DNA of 64,000 nt from Nepenthes gracilis (lineage: Eukaryota > Streptophyta > Magnoliopsida > Caryophyllales > Nepenthaceae), in assembly GCA_033239525.1 (NCBI GenBank), contig BSYO01000024.1, forward strand, positions 12,891,268 to 12,955,267, written 5' to 3'. Below are positions 12,301-23,381 of the stretch, piece after piece (position 1 is the stretch's first letter; each line of letters begins with the position of its first letter). A program made the translations under genes and the position numbers. Under the pieces are notes generated by a model. That model was not told the DNA's origin. It made no database searches and saw only the letters and a list, made by a program, of their open reading frames with translations.

Positions 12301-15300
12301 TAAAAGAATGTGGGTTTGATGGTTTTGTGGCACTTGTAGAGAATTTTCTGTAGTTCAATTAAAAACTAAATATTAATGGCTTACCAAAAAAAAAAAAACT
12401 AACTATTAATGTGCTCTTGGGTTGAAATCATGATTCATCTTTGTTGTGGATCCACAAATTGGCCTGTCCTTTTTGAGTGTGGTATGGTTGTTACAATTCC
12501 CCTGAGCTGGTCTTTTATACATTTGAATGCCTTCCATTTATTGCCTTGTCTGTAAGATTTATGTTTTGTTCAGCATATTCATTCATAGTTATGGTCCTTG
12601 TAATTCACCATTTTAATAAGAAATTTGACATGCCTTTGTCCTTATCTCTGTTCAGGAATCCCAACATATCAAGCTACGTTAGATTTTATTGTAGCTTTTG
12701 CTATGATTCCAACAGTTGGATTCAAGTGAGTGGTTTTTGTAGTTTGCAGTTACTTTTACAAATCATCTGAGTGCATTTTCCAAGTCCAATAATTTGCACT
12801 AGGACTTTTCATGATTTCAATGGTTGTTGATTACAATAAAAAATAAGAAACTTTTCTAAGTAAACACATTCTAAGTCATACTAAGATAAGAGAAATTGAG
12901 CTTGCTGTCCTTTCCTCGTCGCTCAAAATTGGAACTTGTCATGATTGATATTGCTTTTATCAGGATTTGGCCATTATAGTTATTTCTGTGAATTTTCTCT
13001 GCCTTAATTGTTAAATGACAATGTAATTTGAATTTCATCATCATTTACTTCCTTCTGCATTATTTTATTAACTTCGTTTCACGTTATATAGTCGTTGCAT
13101 TGTTGCTATTATTATTGCAAAATTGGAGATGTGGTTGTCTTATTTTTTATAGGAGCTGGCTTAGAAGTATAGATACCAACATAGGACACGAATACGATAC
13201 GAAACTGATACAGACACTTTTTTAAAAAAATGAGAATATATAACATGTTAGGGACGCATAATTAAAATTTTATATTTTTTTATTTTTCTAATTGGTGAAT
13301 AATGCTATTTTATACTAAATTAATAATAAAAATATATTTTTTTATTTCTTAACCCCCAAAAAATCATAAAAAAGTATGGAATTGAACAAATATAAATGAG
13401 TTATATTATAATATTTTTATTAGGATGTTATTGTAGAACAATAATATTAATAATATTATAATTTACCAAATTATGGTAAAACTTAATATAGCAATTATAA
13501 TCAATCATTTACATTTTGACTTTACCAATTTATACTTTATAATTACCAAAAATACCAAATCTAAAGAAACATTCTAAAAAAAATGTGTCCCCAATTGTGT
13601 CCAAAAATTATACAAATGTTTCAATGTGTCGGAATTTTTAAAAAATTTGAACACGTGTTGGGGTGTTGGTGTCTGATACATGTCAAACACAGACACTTTA
13701 GCCCCGGGAGAATGTTCATGTTTCTTAGGGAGCTGGCACTCATAAGGCCATTAGTTGTTGTAATTATTACTTAATTGGAGAATCTTTGTTGTTACTCTTT
13801 TGCAGTGTGAACAATGTCTATAAGGTTGTTCAATCAAGGAAAGGTAGCATGTTGCTGGCATTGGCTATGGTAATACTTTTTTCCCATTATGAAATGTGTC
13901 ATTTTCATCTGTTGTCTAATGGATGTTTTATGTTTGTTCTCTTCAGCTTTACCCTTTTGTTGTCCTCGTGGGAGGGGTCATCATATGGTAAACCTCACTT
14001 TGTGGGACTTTAATTTGCTACTTTTTGCATCCCATCGTTTTTATACAGCGCCTAATGCTTTATGCAGGGATTATCTGTCACCGTCTGATTTGATTCGCCG
14101 CTATCCACATTTGGTCATAGTGGGAACTGGTCTTGCGTTTGGATTCCTTGTGGTATCACTGTTGCTCTGTTCTTTTTTCATCTTTTTGAACATTTGTTGA
14201 TTTTCACCGTGTGTGACATTACACTGCTGTAATAATCTACAAAGGGCTGCTCGCCTATTGATTCAAATTCGGTCTCCGGAATCCCATACTTGCTTCCTAT
14301 GTTTTAAGAGTGGAGTGCTAGTATGATCCTCCTAGTGGAGAGGCTCTTATATCTTTTGAATAACCAATATTAGAAGTTTAGTAAATAAATGATGGGGATT
14401 AAATAGCCTTGTAAATCACTTGATATAATATCTATCATTTATCCACCCATCCTCAAATCTTGACTATTGGGTGAATGAACAATGGAGATTTGATAGCTAT
14501 TTAAATCACTTGATTTATTCTTCTCTATTCATCCATCTACTTCTAATCTTGAATGTTGCATCGACATCAAAGCCTTTCCACTGAATGACGATAACAGCTC
14601 ACTTAAAAGTGATGTTATGGTCATTCTAGTGAGGAGGCTCCCATATCCATCTAAAGGCCATTATTAGATGAGTGGATAAATGGTCGAAATTAAATAGATA
14701 TTTAAATCACTTGATATAATATTCACCATTTATCCATCTAACCTCTAATTCTAGCCATTAGATGGATACGAGAGCCTCTTTATTAGGAGAACCATAACAG
14801 CTCTCTTGAGAGTGTGCATGTTACTCTTTCCATTTTAGTTATTGTTGATCTCAGGATATTCTTGCAGGGGAGGATGATTCTTTCTCATTTGTGTGATGAG
14901 CCCAAGGGCCTGAAAACTGGAATGTGCATGGTATGATTCTATCTTAGACCAATTATCTGCAAAAGAAAAAGAGGAGAAATTCATAAAAATAATTTTCTTG
15001 ATGATTGACCTAATGTAATGTACTCGACCAGCAAATAACTCTCTATTTCATTTTTTCAGGTTTTTCATCTGTTTAACACCATTTTGTATAGGGGTGTTTA
15101 AAAAATCATTTAGCCAATAATTCCAATCAGAATTCTTAAAACTGAACTGAAAATTAGGATAACTGAACCGTTTGTTTGGTTTCCAATTGGAATAAAACTT
15201 TTTATTTGGGCTTATGTTTGGTTTTGGGTTATTAGTTTTTAATTTAGCAGTTACTCATACCAATAATATATTATGCATATATCCAAAAGTAAAAAGTTTT

Positions 15301-18300
15301 TGATTTAGTATAAAATTTTATTTTGTTATTTGTGGAAATACTTTCTTGACAAATGAATATAAATTTATTGATATTGATAATTAATTGAGTGGACGTTGAT
15401 TCACAAGCCATTTGAGAATAGATAAAGATGAAAGCTTGTAGTTGCATAAAACTTATGTTATTGAAAGTTGGTTGCAAAATTATTATTCAAAGATCTAATT
15501 TGTATAGTAATATATTATATGAGTTTTTTATAATTATGGATTTTATGTGTTATATTTTTATAATCTTAGTGGAAATGTTATAATGTTTAAAACCAATTAA
15601 TCGGTGTTCCTGAACCGGTTAATTGTTTGACTGGTTTACTGGTTAAATCAGTTTTGTTACGGTTCTAATTGTTTCCAAACCAATTTGACCGGTTTTCATA
15701 AAAGGGGTCATGTTTCCGGTTTGTAGCAGCTAAAAGGCTCCTCCCGGTTTGGGAGTATACCATGTAACTTAATGCTTCTCCACCTGTCATTCTCTCCATA
15801 TAGATTCAGACTCTTGCAGTCATTACACAGTAAACCCGAGGTGTCTTGAAACTTCTGGAAACAAGATTACAGCTTTGTAGCATATTTGAAATCTTTTTCT
15901 CCAGCAAGACAAGGGGATCACATTACATTTGTGAGCAGCAATTTTTTTTATATCTTCGGTACTTATCTCAGTGGCCTAACTTGGGGACGATCTTGTCTCT
16001 GTGTCATCTTTTTGATCAATTGTTCATCTGAGATCATCAAGCCCATTCATTACTGTTGTGTTACTCTCCCTCTACCGTTCTCAAATACAGTCGTTTGTCA
16101 ATTTAGATCTAATTATTTCTTGGATCTATGTGACAGATCCGCAGCAGATTCTTCTGGCTCTCTCTGATGGAAATTAGTTGTTCAATGCCATAGTTCTCTG
16201 CATTTACATGTTTGATAGATGTAAATATCGACCAATATGTATCAGTGATATATCGCTATTTGTTAGCCGAGACATATGATATTTGGTCAATATCTCGGTC
16301 TATACGGACTAGTAGCTTAAGTTTTTTTAGAAATTTTTATTTTTCTAATATATCTAATACAAACATGTATTGCCCATTTATTTGATATATCTGATGCTGA
16401 TATAACTATGACCCATTTCGGTATTGATTTTTTATGCATAGCACTTGGGTCTATGTGTGTGAGAGAGAGATCCCAGCATAAGCACTCTCTTTTTGTGTTT
16501 AGTTTTTTTTTTCCTTATTTTTTTCCCGAGGGAAGGGTGTGTGTGGGATCAAGCACTTCAAATTACCGGTCTTCCATCTCGTGGCAGGAAGGCCTCTTAA
16601 TAGGAAGGACTTCAATTTTCAGTTAAACATTTGAGAAAACTCACCACCTTTGGAACCCTGAACGTCTCTCTATCGTTCATCAACACTCATCCTCTAATAT
16701 CGTCTTGTGAATCTTCCAACATTTTGTTTGCAGATGTTAGATTTCCCAATATCTGATTCTATTTTTTTAATGTTCAACTAACGATATATGGAAACATCAT
16801 ATTTCTTCTTATATTCTTCATTTTAGAAACTCCGTCGTTCATTCAAGACTGAATATTTTGTCACTGTTTTTGGTTAACATTGCAGTCTCTTTTGTATCTC
16901 CCTTTTGCCATTGCGAATGCTCTGACTGCTAGGCTGAATGATGGGTATGTAAATTGCTTCTTTATTGTGTTCACATGGTTTATTTGGTTCAAAGAAAGTT
17001 TTAAAGAAAAAAAAATATTGAAGGCAAATATTTTCTTATGTATGAATTACATGAAAATTCATAATAAGAAAATATGATTAAAATATTATATTAAAATATT
17101 TATATTTAAGAAGAGGGATTTTCCTTTCTCTTCTATTTTTTCTCATTATTTTTTTTTCATTTTAAATTTTCTCTATCCAAATATATCCTTAATGTTTGTT
17201 GTCTTTTCTGAAGACTGGGATGATACTTAAAAAATTGCTGAATGTTCTACTGTCAATTTTTAATGCAGAGTTCCTTTAGTTGATGAGCTTTTAGTCCTCG
17301 TTGGTTATTGTGCATTTTCAGGTATCTTGACTTTGCCCATCTTGAGCCAAAGTTTCTGATCTTCTATTTTGTTCTTTATTTTTGGATATAGTTTAAGAGA
17401 TATGATACTTGTGTCACCTATTTATGATTTCTTACAATCCACTTACTACCTACCTGTCCATTTTAATTTTCTCATTTCTTTTTTTTTTAAAAAAAAATTC
17501 AATGATCCTATCTATAAAGAGTGAATTATAGATGGATTATAAATTGGTAGGATAGTAACATTCCTCATCGTTTGAATGTTCTCAACTTTTTCCGGATTTA
17601 TTAGAACCTTTCATTGGACTTCTTAATAGAGAAAGGTCTGTTTATCATGTATAAGATTTCTCGTTATCACTGTTATTGGCCGCTATGCTATTGGGAGCTA
17701 GATTAAAAACGCAGCCCGATACATAAAGCTCCCGCTATACATAGGCATTGGAAAAGCGTCAACACATCAATGAAAATATATCCGTATCGATCACAATTGT
17801 ATCTGTCTTGTAAATATCGACTACAAACTTTTTCCCAATTCAAAACTTACTAGAGAAATATCAGCTAATTTCAGCCAATACATTACCTATACAACGACTT
17901 ATTGAGATTCCATCACTTTATTGGAAAATTTCGATATTAGAAGCCCTATACTGATGTAATTAATTCTATTATTTGATCACATTAGATTTATTATATACGA
18001 TTTGATATTGTATTACACAAAAGATCATTTTCATGATTCAAACTTTTAGCCAGTAGGTCATACGATGACAACATTACCGTTGCACCAATAATCATGCTGA
18101 CTAATTTTTATTGAATTAAGCAAGCCAATCCTTGTAAAAATTTACCTCAATATGTCCTAGTTCTTCAACTGTCTCAATTTTTTTTTATTTTTTTTGGTGG
18201 GTTGCAGTTGTTCTATACTTGCACTTTGCAACATCAGTGATACATGAAATCACAACAGCCCTGGGAATCTACTGCTTCAGGTAAGCATCTTGCTCTTCTT

Positions 18301-18525
18301 ACTCCTCACTGGCCAAAATTTTAATCCCGTTACATCTATATCTATATCACACGGCGACCACTCTACCAACAGCGCCAAAGCTCCCATTTGCCCTAGTTTC
18401 TGACCCGAGTAATTATGTTGCTCATCTCTCTCTTCAAAATCAGAACAGTTTTAGCTTTACTGTTTCGACCAAGTCGTTTATAAATCCTCTGTTGAATTGA
18501 CAGGATAACTAGGAAGGAAGCATGA
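3307..18525 (+). CDS. AAPT1: Aminoalcoholphosphotransferase (choline/ethanolamine phosphotransferase), 3' part
   Basis: Transfers phosphocholine or phosphoethanolamine from the CDP-alcohol to diacylglycerol, the last step of the Kennedy pathway in ER/Golgi membranes. Exons seen: 3307-3382, 3544-3566, 3665-3765, 9491-9585, 10261-10329, 12656-12725, 13806-13869, 13947-13987, 14068-14152, 14868-14930, 16886-16944, 17269-17321, 18208-18280, 18504-18525. They give 297 codons plus TGA, all in frame. The CDP-alcohol phosphotransferase signature DGx2ARx8Gx3Dx3D reads directly as DGKQAR, then G-ELF-D-HGC-D, across exons 3307-3382 and 3544-3566. Hydrophobic helices follow and the end is ITRKEA, as in plant AAPTs. 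Family proteins have about 389 residues, so about 92 N-terminal residues must lie left of the window, beyond an intron of more than 3.3 kb; no matching exon was found in 1-3306. Where plant homologues usually have WEHYFTN, this gene reads WEYFFTN across the 3765/9491 junction. Similarity is from memory of the family, so AAPT1 versus AAPT2 is not resolved. Confidence 0.93.
3544..3566 (+). other. 23-nt microexon of the AAPT-like gene
   Basis: This exon lies between a TTGCAG acceptor and a GTAAGT donor. It completes the split glycine codon and adds C-D-A-L-A-C-S, including the last aspartate of the catalytic Dx3D pair. Leaving it out would both shift the frame (23 nt) and remove a catalytic residue. 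Confidence 0.85.
4770..5583. mobile_element. Foldback / TIR element, about 810 bp, non-autonomous
   Basis: The left end reads cctgaacatatttgccaaat and the right end, reverse-complemented, reads cctgaaaaatatttccaaat. Inside each end are further inverted 'ggaaaatattttcc'-type blocks (about 4800-4820 and 4918-4935 on the left; 5525-5545 on the right). The centre (5000-5350) is GC-richer and repeats 'ggtgatatttctagtcgg'-like and 'gtcggtcggcgatggc'-like phrases. There is no transposase reading frame. No clear target duplication was seen. Confidence 0.6.
6430..8155 (+). repeat. LTR-like repeat, family A, copy 2
   Basis: A second copy of the layout at 180-1940. It has a GC-rich phrase block (6436-6590), a TATA-like 'tatataaag' at about 6600, a purine tract 'gagagaaagagaaggg' at 6648, 'ctataggtcttgaatagtag' at about 7290, 'accttttcagattag' at about 7732, and an end near 'gaggtcatgaca' at 8153. 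Copies 1 and 2 point the same way but AAPT exons lie between them, so they are not the two LTRs of one element. It lies in the 3766-9490 intron. Confidence 0.5.
11139..11258 (+). repeat. Polypurine (G/A) tract in an AAPT-like intron
   Basis: About 120 bases of almost pure purine, starting with a run of nine or more Gs and continuing with GGAGAGGG-, GGGGAAGAGG- and GGAAGGAAGAGAGG-like blocks. Only a few pyrimidines interrupt it. Confidence 0.8.
13167..13697. mobile_element. MITE-like element with TIR-like ends
   Basis: The left end contains 'gataccaacataggacacg' followed by 'aatacgatacgaaactgata' and 'cagacac'. The right end, reverse-complemented, contains gtgtctg, then 'atcagacaccaacacccc' and aacacgtg. 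The centre is very AT-rich and non-coding. It lies in the AAPT intron before exon 13806. Confidence 0.5.
14318..14815. mobile_element. Composite foldback MITE with long inverted repeats
   Basis: The left arm 'cctcctagtggagaggctct' is mirrored at the right by the reverse complement of 'agagcctctttattaggaga'. The inverted similarity continues for about 80 bp through 'gataaatg...gat' phrases. A second nested copy begins near 14605 ('gtgaggaggctcccatatcc'), and 'aatcacttgatataatat' occurs near 14416 and near 14706. Probably two related elements side by side. No coding capacity. Confidence 0.55.
15095..15700. mobile_element. AACCGGTT-rich MITE-like insertion
   Basis: The block starts with 'actgaaaattaggataactg' and 'aaccgtttgtttggtttcc' phrases. 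It ends with 'aaccggttaattgtttgac' and 'ccaatttgaccggtttt', which read as partial inverted counterparts. The interior is AT-rich and non-coding. It is in the AAPT intron between exons 14868-14930 and 16886-16944. Limits are approximate. Confidence 0.4.
16214..16430. mobile_element. ATATCGG MITE family, copy 1
   Basis: Starts 'gatagatgtaaatatcgacc' and carries the family phrases 'atatgtatcagtgatatatc', 'ttggtcaatatctcgg' and 'ctaatatatctaatac'. Its right end is worn. In an AAPT intron. Confidence 0.5.
17764..17960. mobile_element. ATATCGG MITE family, copy 2
   Basis: Starts 'catcaatgaaaatatatccg' and contains 'gtatcgatcacaattgtatc' and 'aaaatttcgatattag'. In the AAPT intron before exon 18208. 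Degenerate copy with an uncertain right end. Confidence 0.45.
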
Positions 18526-18776
18526 GGACGGAATCGAATTTCGAAATTTTGGCCGGTGTTTTCTGATCAGATAGACTTTCTTAGCTTGCAAAGAGGGTAT
18601 TTCAATGTATTCTTCCTGCAGCCCTGTGCCATTTTAGGTTGTCTTAGGGGTAGCCCCTAAAACCTAAGGTCACCTATTGATTTCACTGAAACCATAGTGT
18701 GGGTATAAATCACTCTTGTTATTAGATTATGTAGAGTCCTTCACGGTATAGGAGACCATGTCCACTCCATTGTGCT

Positions 18777-18800
18777 GCATGCATGCATGCATGCATGCAT
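18777..18800. repeat. (GCAT)6 microsatellite
   Basis: Six uninterrupted GCAT tetramers about 250 bp after the AAPT stop codon, in the likely 3' UTR or just downstream. The unit is self-complementary in register (ATGC/GCAT). Confidence 0.95.
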
Positions 18801-21699
18801 CCTTTGGCATTGGTGCCTTGGCAAATACATTATTATGGTGTTTACTTAGAAAGAAAATTTTGTGAGATATGTTATTAGGCCTGTTATATTTATTGATTAT
18901 AATGCTATGTAATTAAATAAAATATGTATAAAGTGGGTGATGTAGGGATGAAAATTATAAGGTATATATGATATTAAAAGCCGACATGTTACTATATTTA
19001 GATGGTAAAATGGTATATATTTTAATGATATTATAGTGAATTTGAAAAAATTTATATTAAAAAAAAAGTGAATTTATAGTAAATTAAATGAGGAAGGATT
19101 TATTCATATCCATTTTAAAAGCTTTATAAGTTTTATGGTAATAAGTTTTGCTATAAGCTGCCCCATGGTGGACGTATCTTTATACCAAAAATGACTCACA
19201 ATGTTTTTAAATACATTTCTAGTCTTTTTAATTTTAAGAAATATTAATTTAATATTATTTGTCATAATTATTATCATAAATATTATGCCTATTAAGATTA
19301 TAGTATTCAGTATACCAATATGAAAAATATTAAAATAGGAAAAGCATGAAAATGTAACTAAATCGAAATAGATACTGGTTTAATATTGATACTTTGAATT
19401 GACAGATATAGAAGGAACGTAAATCATATGTAGTGTCATTGTCATTCATTTTTAGGTATGATTATAACATACTAATAAATTATTGTAATAATTTTTATTC
19501 ACTTGAATAATTAATAATATTTTATATTTTATAATTTAAATTATTCTGTTATGTTTAGATATTTAAAATCTATTTAAAATTAATGATATTTATTAATTAT
19601 ATTATTTAATATATTAATTACAAGAAAGTTAGTGTACTTTCCAACCTATTATATATCTAATGATTAAAAAATTATAACACTTTGAGTTTAAAAAGTAATT
19701 AAATTAAAAAATAATGTTCATACATTCACTTGTACAGAAGTGAGTGTGAAAGAAATAAGGTAGGACCCATGCCTACTTTGGGTAATTTATGTATATATGA
19801 GTATGCAAATAACTATATATAAATAGTATTTTTCTAAATCTATATGTAAAATAGTTATATTATTTTTTTATTTAAAGATTTAATATCTATAAAATAAATA
19901 TCCAAACTATTTTAATGGCTATTAAACTATATAATTATATAGATATTTAGTCAAAAATAACTTTATAAAAATATTTTTAAAACATATGCATAGATCTTTG
20001 CACTTAATATCTCATAATAACAAAATTGACAATCTAAATTTTAAACTCTATTGATTACAAATATTATATAAATATAATTATTAATTATAATGTCAATATT
20101 TATTAAATAAATTAACATGACCCAACAAATGGAATCGGTCATGTGTGTAAGTGGTTAAAACTTTCCTTCTCTGACTCATTCTAAGGTTTTGAACAGTTCA
20201 GGGGCTCTGCACAGCACTGACCTTGGCACAAAGTTTACGTTGTAAATTTCGGCCATCTGAATAAAATTAGACAGTCATTATCCATTGAATTTTTTTCAGA
20301 TACTGGAGGCTGTGCGACGTAGGACCCCTTGGCTCAGATTTCAAATCCCATGTAGGACTTCTTATTTTATTCTTCTCATTTTATATTATAGATAAATTGA
20401 ATAACTCCATCAACCGAAAAATATAAATTCAATATAATATTATAATCCATTTAATGATTACCACACAAATTAACTAAAATTTCTCATAACTGACAAAATT
20501 ATTTAAAACAACCACCACTTCAAGAATATAAAATCAATTATATATTTATGGGAATTATGATTATTGTTAAAATATTGTAAACTGAAAAATAGATAAATCA
20601 ATTAATAAATTTCTTATTATGATAATTAATTAAATGAAATGCTTAGAATAAAATATGATAATTTAAACTATCATTCTGATATCACATACAAGAATTCTCC
20701 AATGAAATATAAATTTTAATTTTTAGAATTTTTATTATTATATTTTTTATAAATTAATTATATATAATAATAAATTTATATACCTGAATTTATAAGGGTG
20801 TTAAACTTTGACTTGTTGAAAATAGACTGCAAAATTAAATATCACCGAATTAGTCAAGTCTCATATCCAAAAAATAAATTTATTTTATATTAATTTAATT
20901 ATTAATTTAAATCAGTTTAAATCTATAGATCTAAAAATTTATCCACAAAATAAAATTTTAAATAAATATTAGATATAAACCTGTAAATCAAATACCGATG
21001 ACAAATTCAAACTAAGATATTAATACAACTATAGAATTCAAAGGCTACACTTACAAATGGAATAAAACCAGATAATATAAGATTCTATGCAAATATAATA
21101 TATTCTTTATATTTTTATATTAGAAAAATTATCCTTATCTTTTAATTTATATAGAGTTTTTTTTTTAATTTTTTTAAAAACAATAAGTTTTGTAAAAGTT
21201 TAAATATGCAGTTTTAAAATATGTAAAAATTATATTATATAATTTACAGACATGAAAAAAGTGTTTATTATAAAAATTATAAAAAATCAATATAGTCAAT
21301 GTAATTTCATCACTTCTTTTTAATTATAAAGCATGTAGGAATAATAAGGTATAAATTTAAGGCATACATAATATATACTTAAGGATTTAGGATATATTGA
21401 AATATATATATATATATATATAAAATTGAGAACATATAAAGGTATTTAAATATAATTAAATAACATACATGAATGTTATTACAGAAAATTAACTTAAAAG
21501 CACAATGTACATGAAATGGGGCCATGTATTTTATAAAAGTTATATGAAATGAGAATCTGAGAACATGCATATAAGATTTAAACATTTCATATATAAATTA
21601 TAGCTTATATTAACATTTAAGACAATAAATACTCATAAAAATTTTAAAAGAATAGTAACAAGAGAAATAAAATTTGGATACACTTATCTTAACTTAATT

Positions 21700-22080
21700 T
21701 TATTTAAAAATTACTTGATTTCTCCTTTTCATTCTTTTTCTCTATTCTTTTCTTTATTCTCCCTTTTTCTCTCTCTTTCTCAAGAATTAACCTCAAATAT
21801 CCCAAAATTGGCCAAAAAAGCTTATTGATAGTTAGTTGGCATCACACACGAGTTATACATAAATCATGCGCAAATCATGTATAAAAATAAAGTTCTTACC
21901 ATACACATGTGTCCATCATATGCTAACATTCTGTTATAATTTTACGTGTTTGTCATTTCAGTGCATCTTAGACTTAGATATTTTGCTTCCAATATGCACA
22001 TACATCTTTTGAGTATATATCGAGCGTGACATTTCTATCTAAAATACGTTCATGCGTTGGTCAGATACTCTTTAAGCATT
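21700..22080 (-). repeat. LTR-like repeat, family A, reverse-oriented fragment
   Basis: Contains the reverse complement of the GA-rich tract (here 'ctttttctctctctttctca' at about 21763), followed by phrases such as 'acacgagttatacataaatc' and 'catacacatgtgtccatcat'. These resemble, in reverse, the phrase block at the start of the family-A copies. Only the 5' part of the LTR is recognisable. Confidence 0.4.
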
Positions 22081-23381
22081 CTACCCGATTCTTCAAATTT
22101 TAATTCTTCTCAAATTATATTATATAACATTTTTAAAATTGACTTAATATTATTTTAATGACATTATAATTTATAAATAAAATATTGGATATTATAGAAT
22201 TATTCTTGTTTTGAAGAACAAGAGATGATTATCTATCTTTATAATTTATAGAATCTTTTTTAAAATTTCTATCATCTTAAAATGGTGGGGTATTTTATTT
22301 AGTAAGAGTAGGTTACTTCTAAATTATCAAAATATCTCTTACTTTTATTAAAAGGTATACATTGAATAAATATATTTTTTTTAAAAAAAAATTAATTATA
22401 AATAATTAAGATATTAAAACTAATTATATAGTATTATATCATTTAATTCAAATTCAATATATCAATAAATCCGATGCCTTGACATACGAAATATTTTTCT
22501 AATAACATCTAAATGTTTCTTAACATTTGTCATATGTAAACAGAAGTGAAGTATCGCATAATTAATCAACAATAGTGAATGTATGTAATTATTAATTATA
22601 AAATATTTTTTTAAGATGATGATAATACTTTACGATTAAAAAATATTTGCATTCATTGTTCGATTAATTTTTAATATTTATATGTTTTATCTTAACGATG
22701 ATATGTAAGAAATTACTGTCTAATGATCTATAAGTTAAATATCATGGGGTATAATAGTATCATATTTAAATATTTATTAATAATTATTAGTGAATAGTAA
22801 TTAATTTTGAAAAATAAAAAAAATATTTTCTCAAATTTAAACTTAAGTTTTTTATTCGAAAGAGAAAATATTTTTTTTTAGTATATTCTTGTATATCTTA
22901 AATATTTAAAATATGGAAAATATTTTTATCATGTAGAGTTTTTTTAAATGAAGAAAATTTTTTTAATTCGTTATTATTATAAATAAATCGACCCAAAAAG
23001 TCAAATGAGAAATCGAATAAAAAAAGCGAAGAATGTCCGTCGGGAGGACATGTGTCCTTGGAATTTCAACCGTGATCGTTACAAAAATCTTAATATGCGG
23101 CACCAATGGACCCTTCCTCCGGGATGTGAACCGTCAACTCGTCGGGTTCATTGTGCAGGGATCCTCGGATTGACAGCTACTGCCTCATATTATCTACTAT
23201 TGATCGGGACAATTTGGCGAAAGTGATATTGGATTGGTTCAGTTCAAGAGTTTCAACTGCTCCACTTGTGTATGCTTTCATGCCGTCGTGTTCTCCGTCT
23301 ACTTCTCGCCGGCTCCGATAACATCTATTCACGGAACTCCGATAACAGCACACCCCTGAACTGAGATAAAGGGAGGGAGAA

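Larger units (their letters stand above)
18526..23381. other. Intergenic region between AAPT-like and SYP71-like genes
   Basis: About 4.9 kb. It starts with the AAPT 3' UTR (to roughly 18800) and ends with the SYP71 5' UTR and promoter. The centre (18900-22980) is extremely AT-rich, with only short chance reading frames and no recognisable gene. It includes a (TA)n run at 21402-21421, an LTR fragment at 21700-22080, and many short A/T homopolymers. From about 23005 the base composition becomes balanced, marking the SYP71 promoter and leader. Confidence 0.75.
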
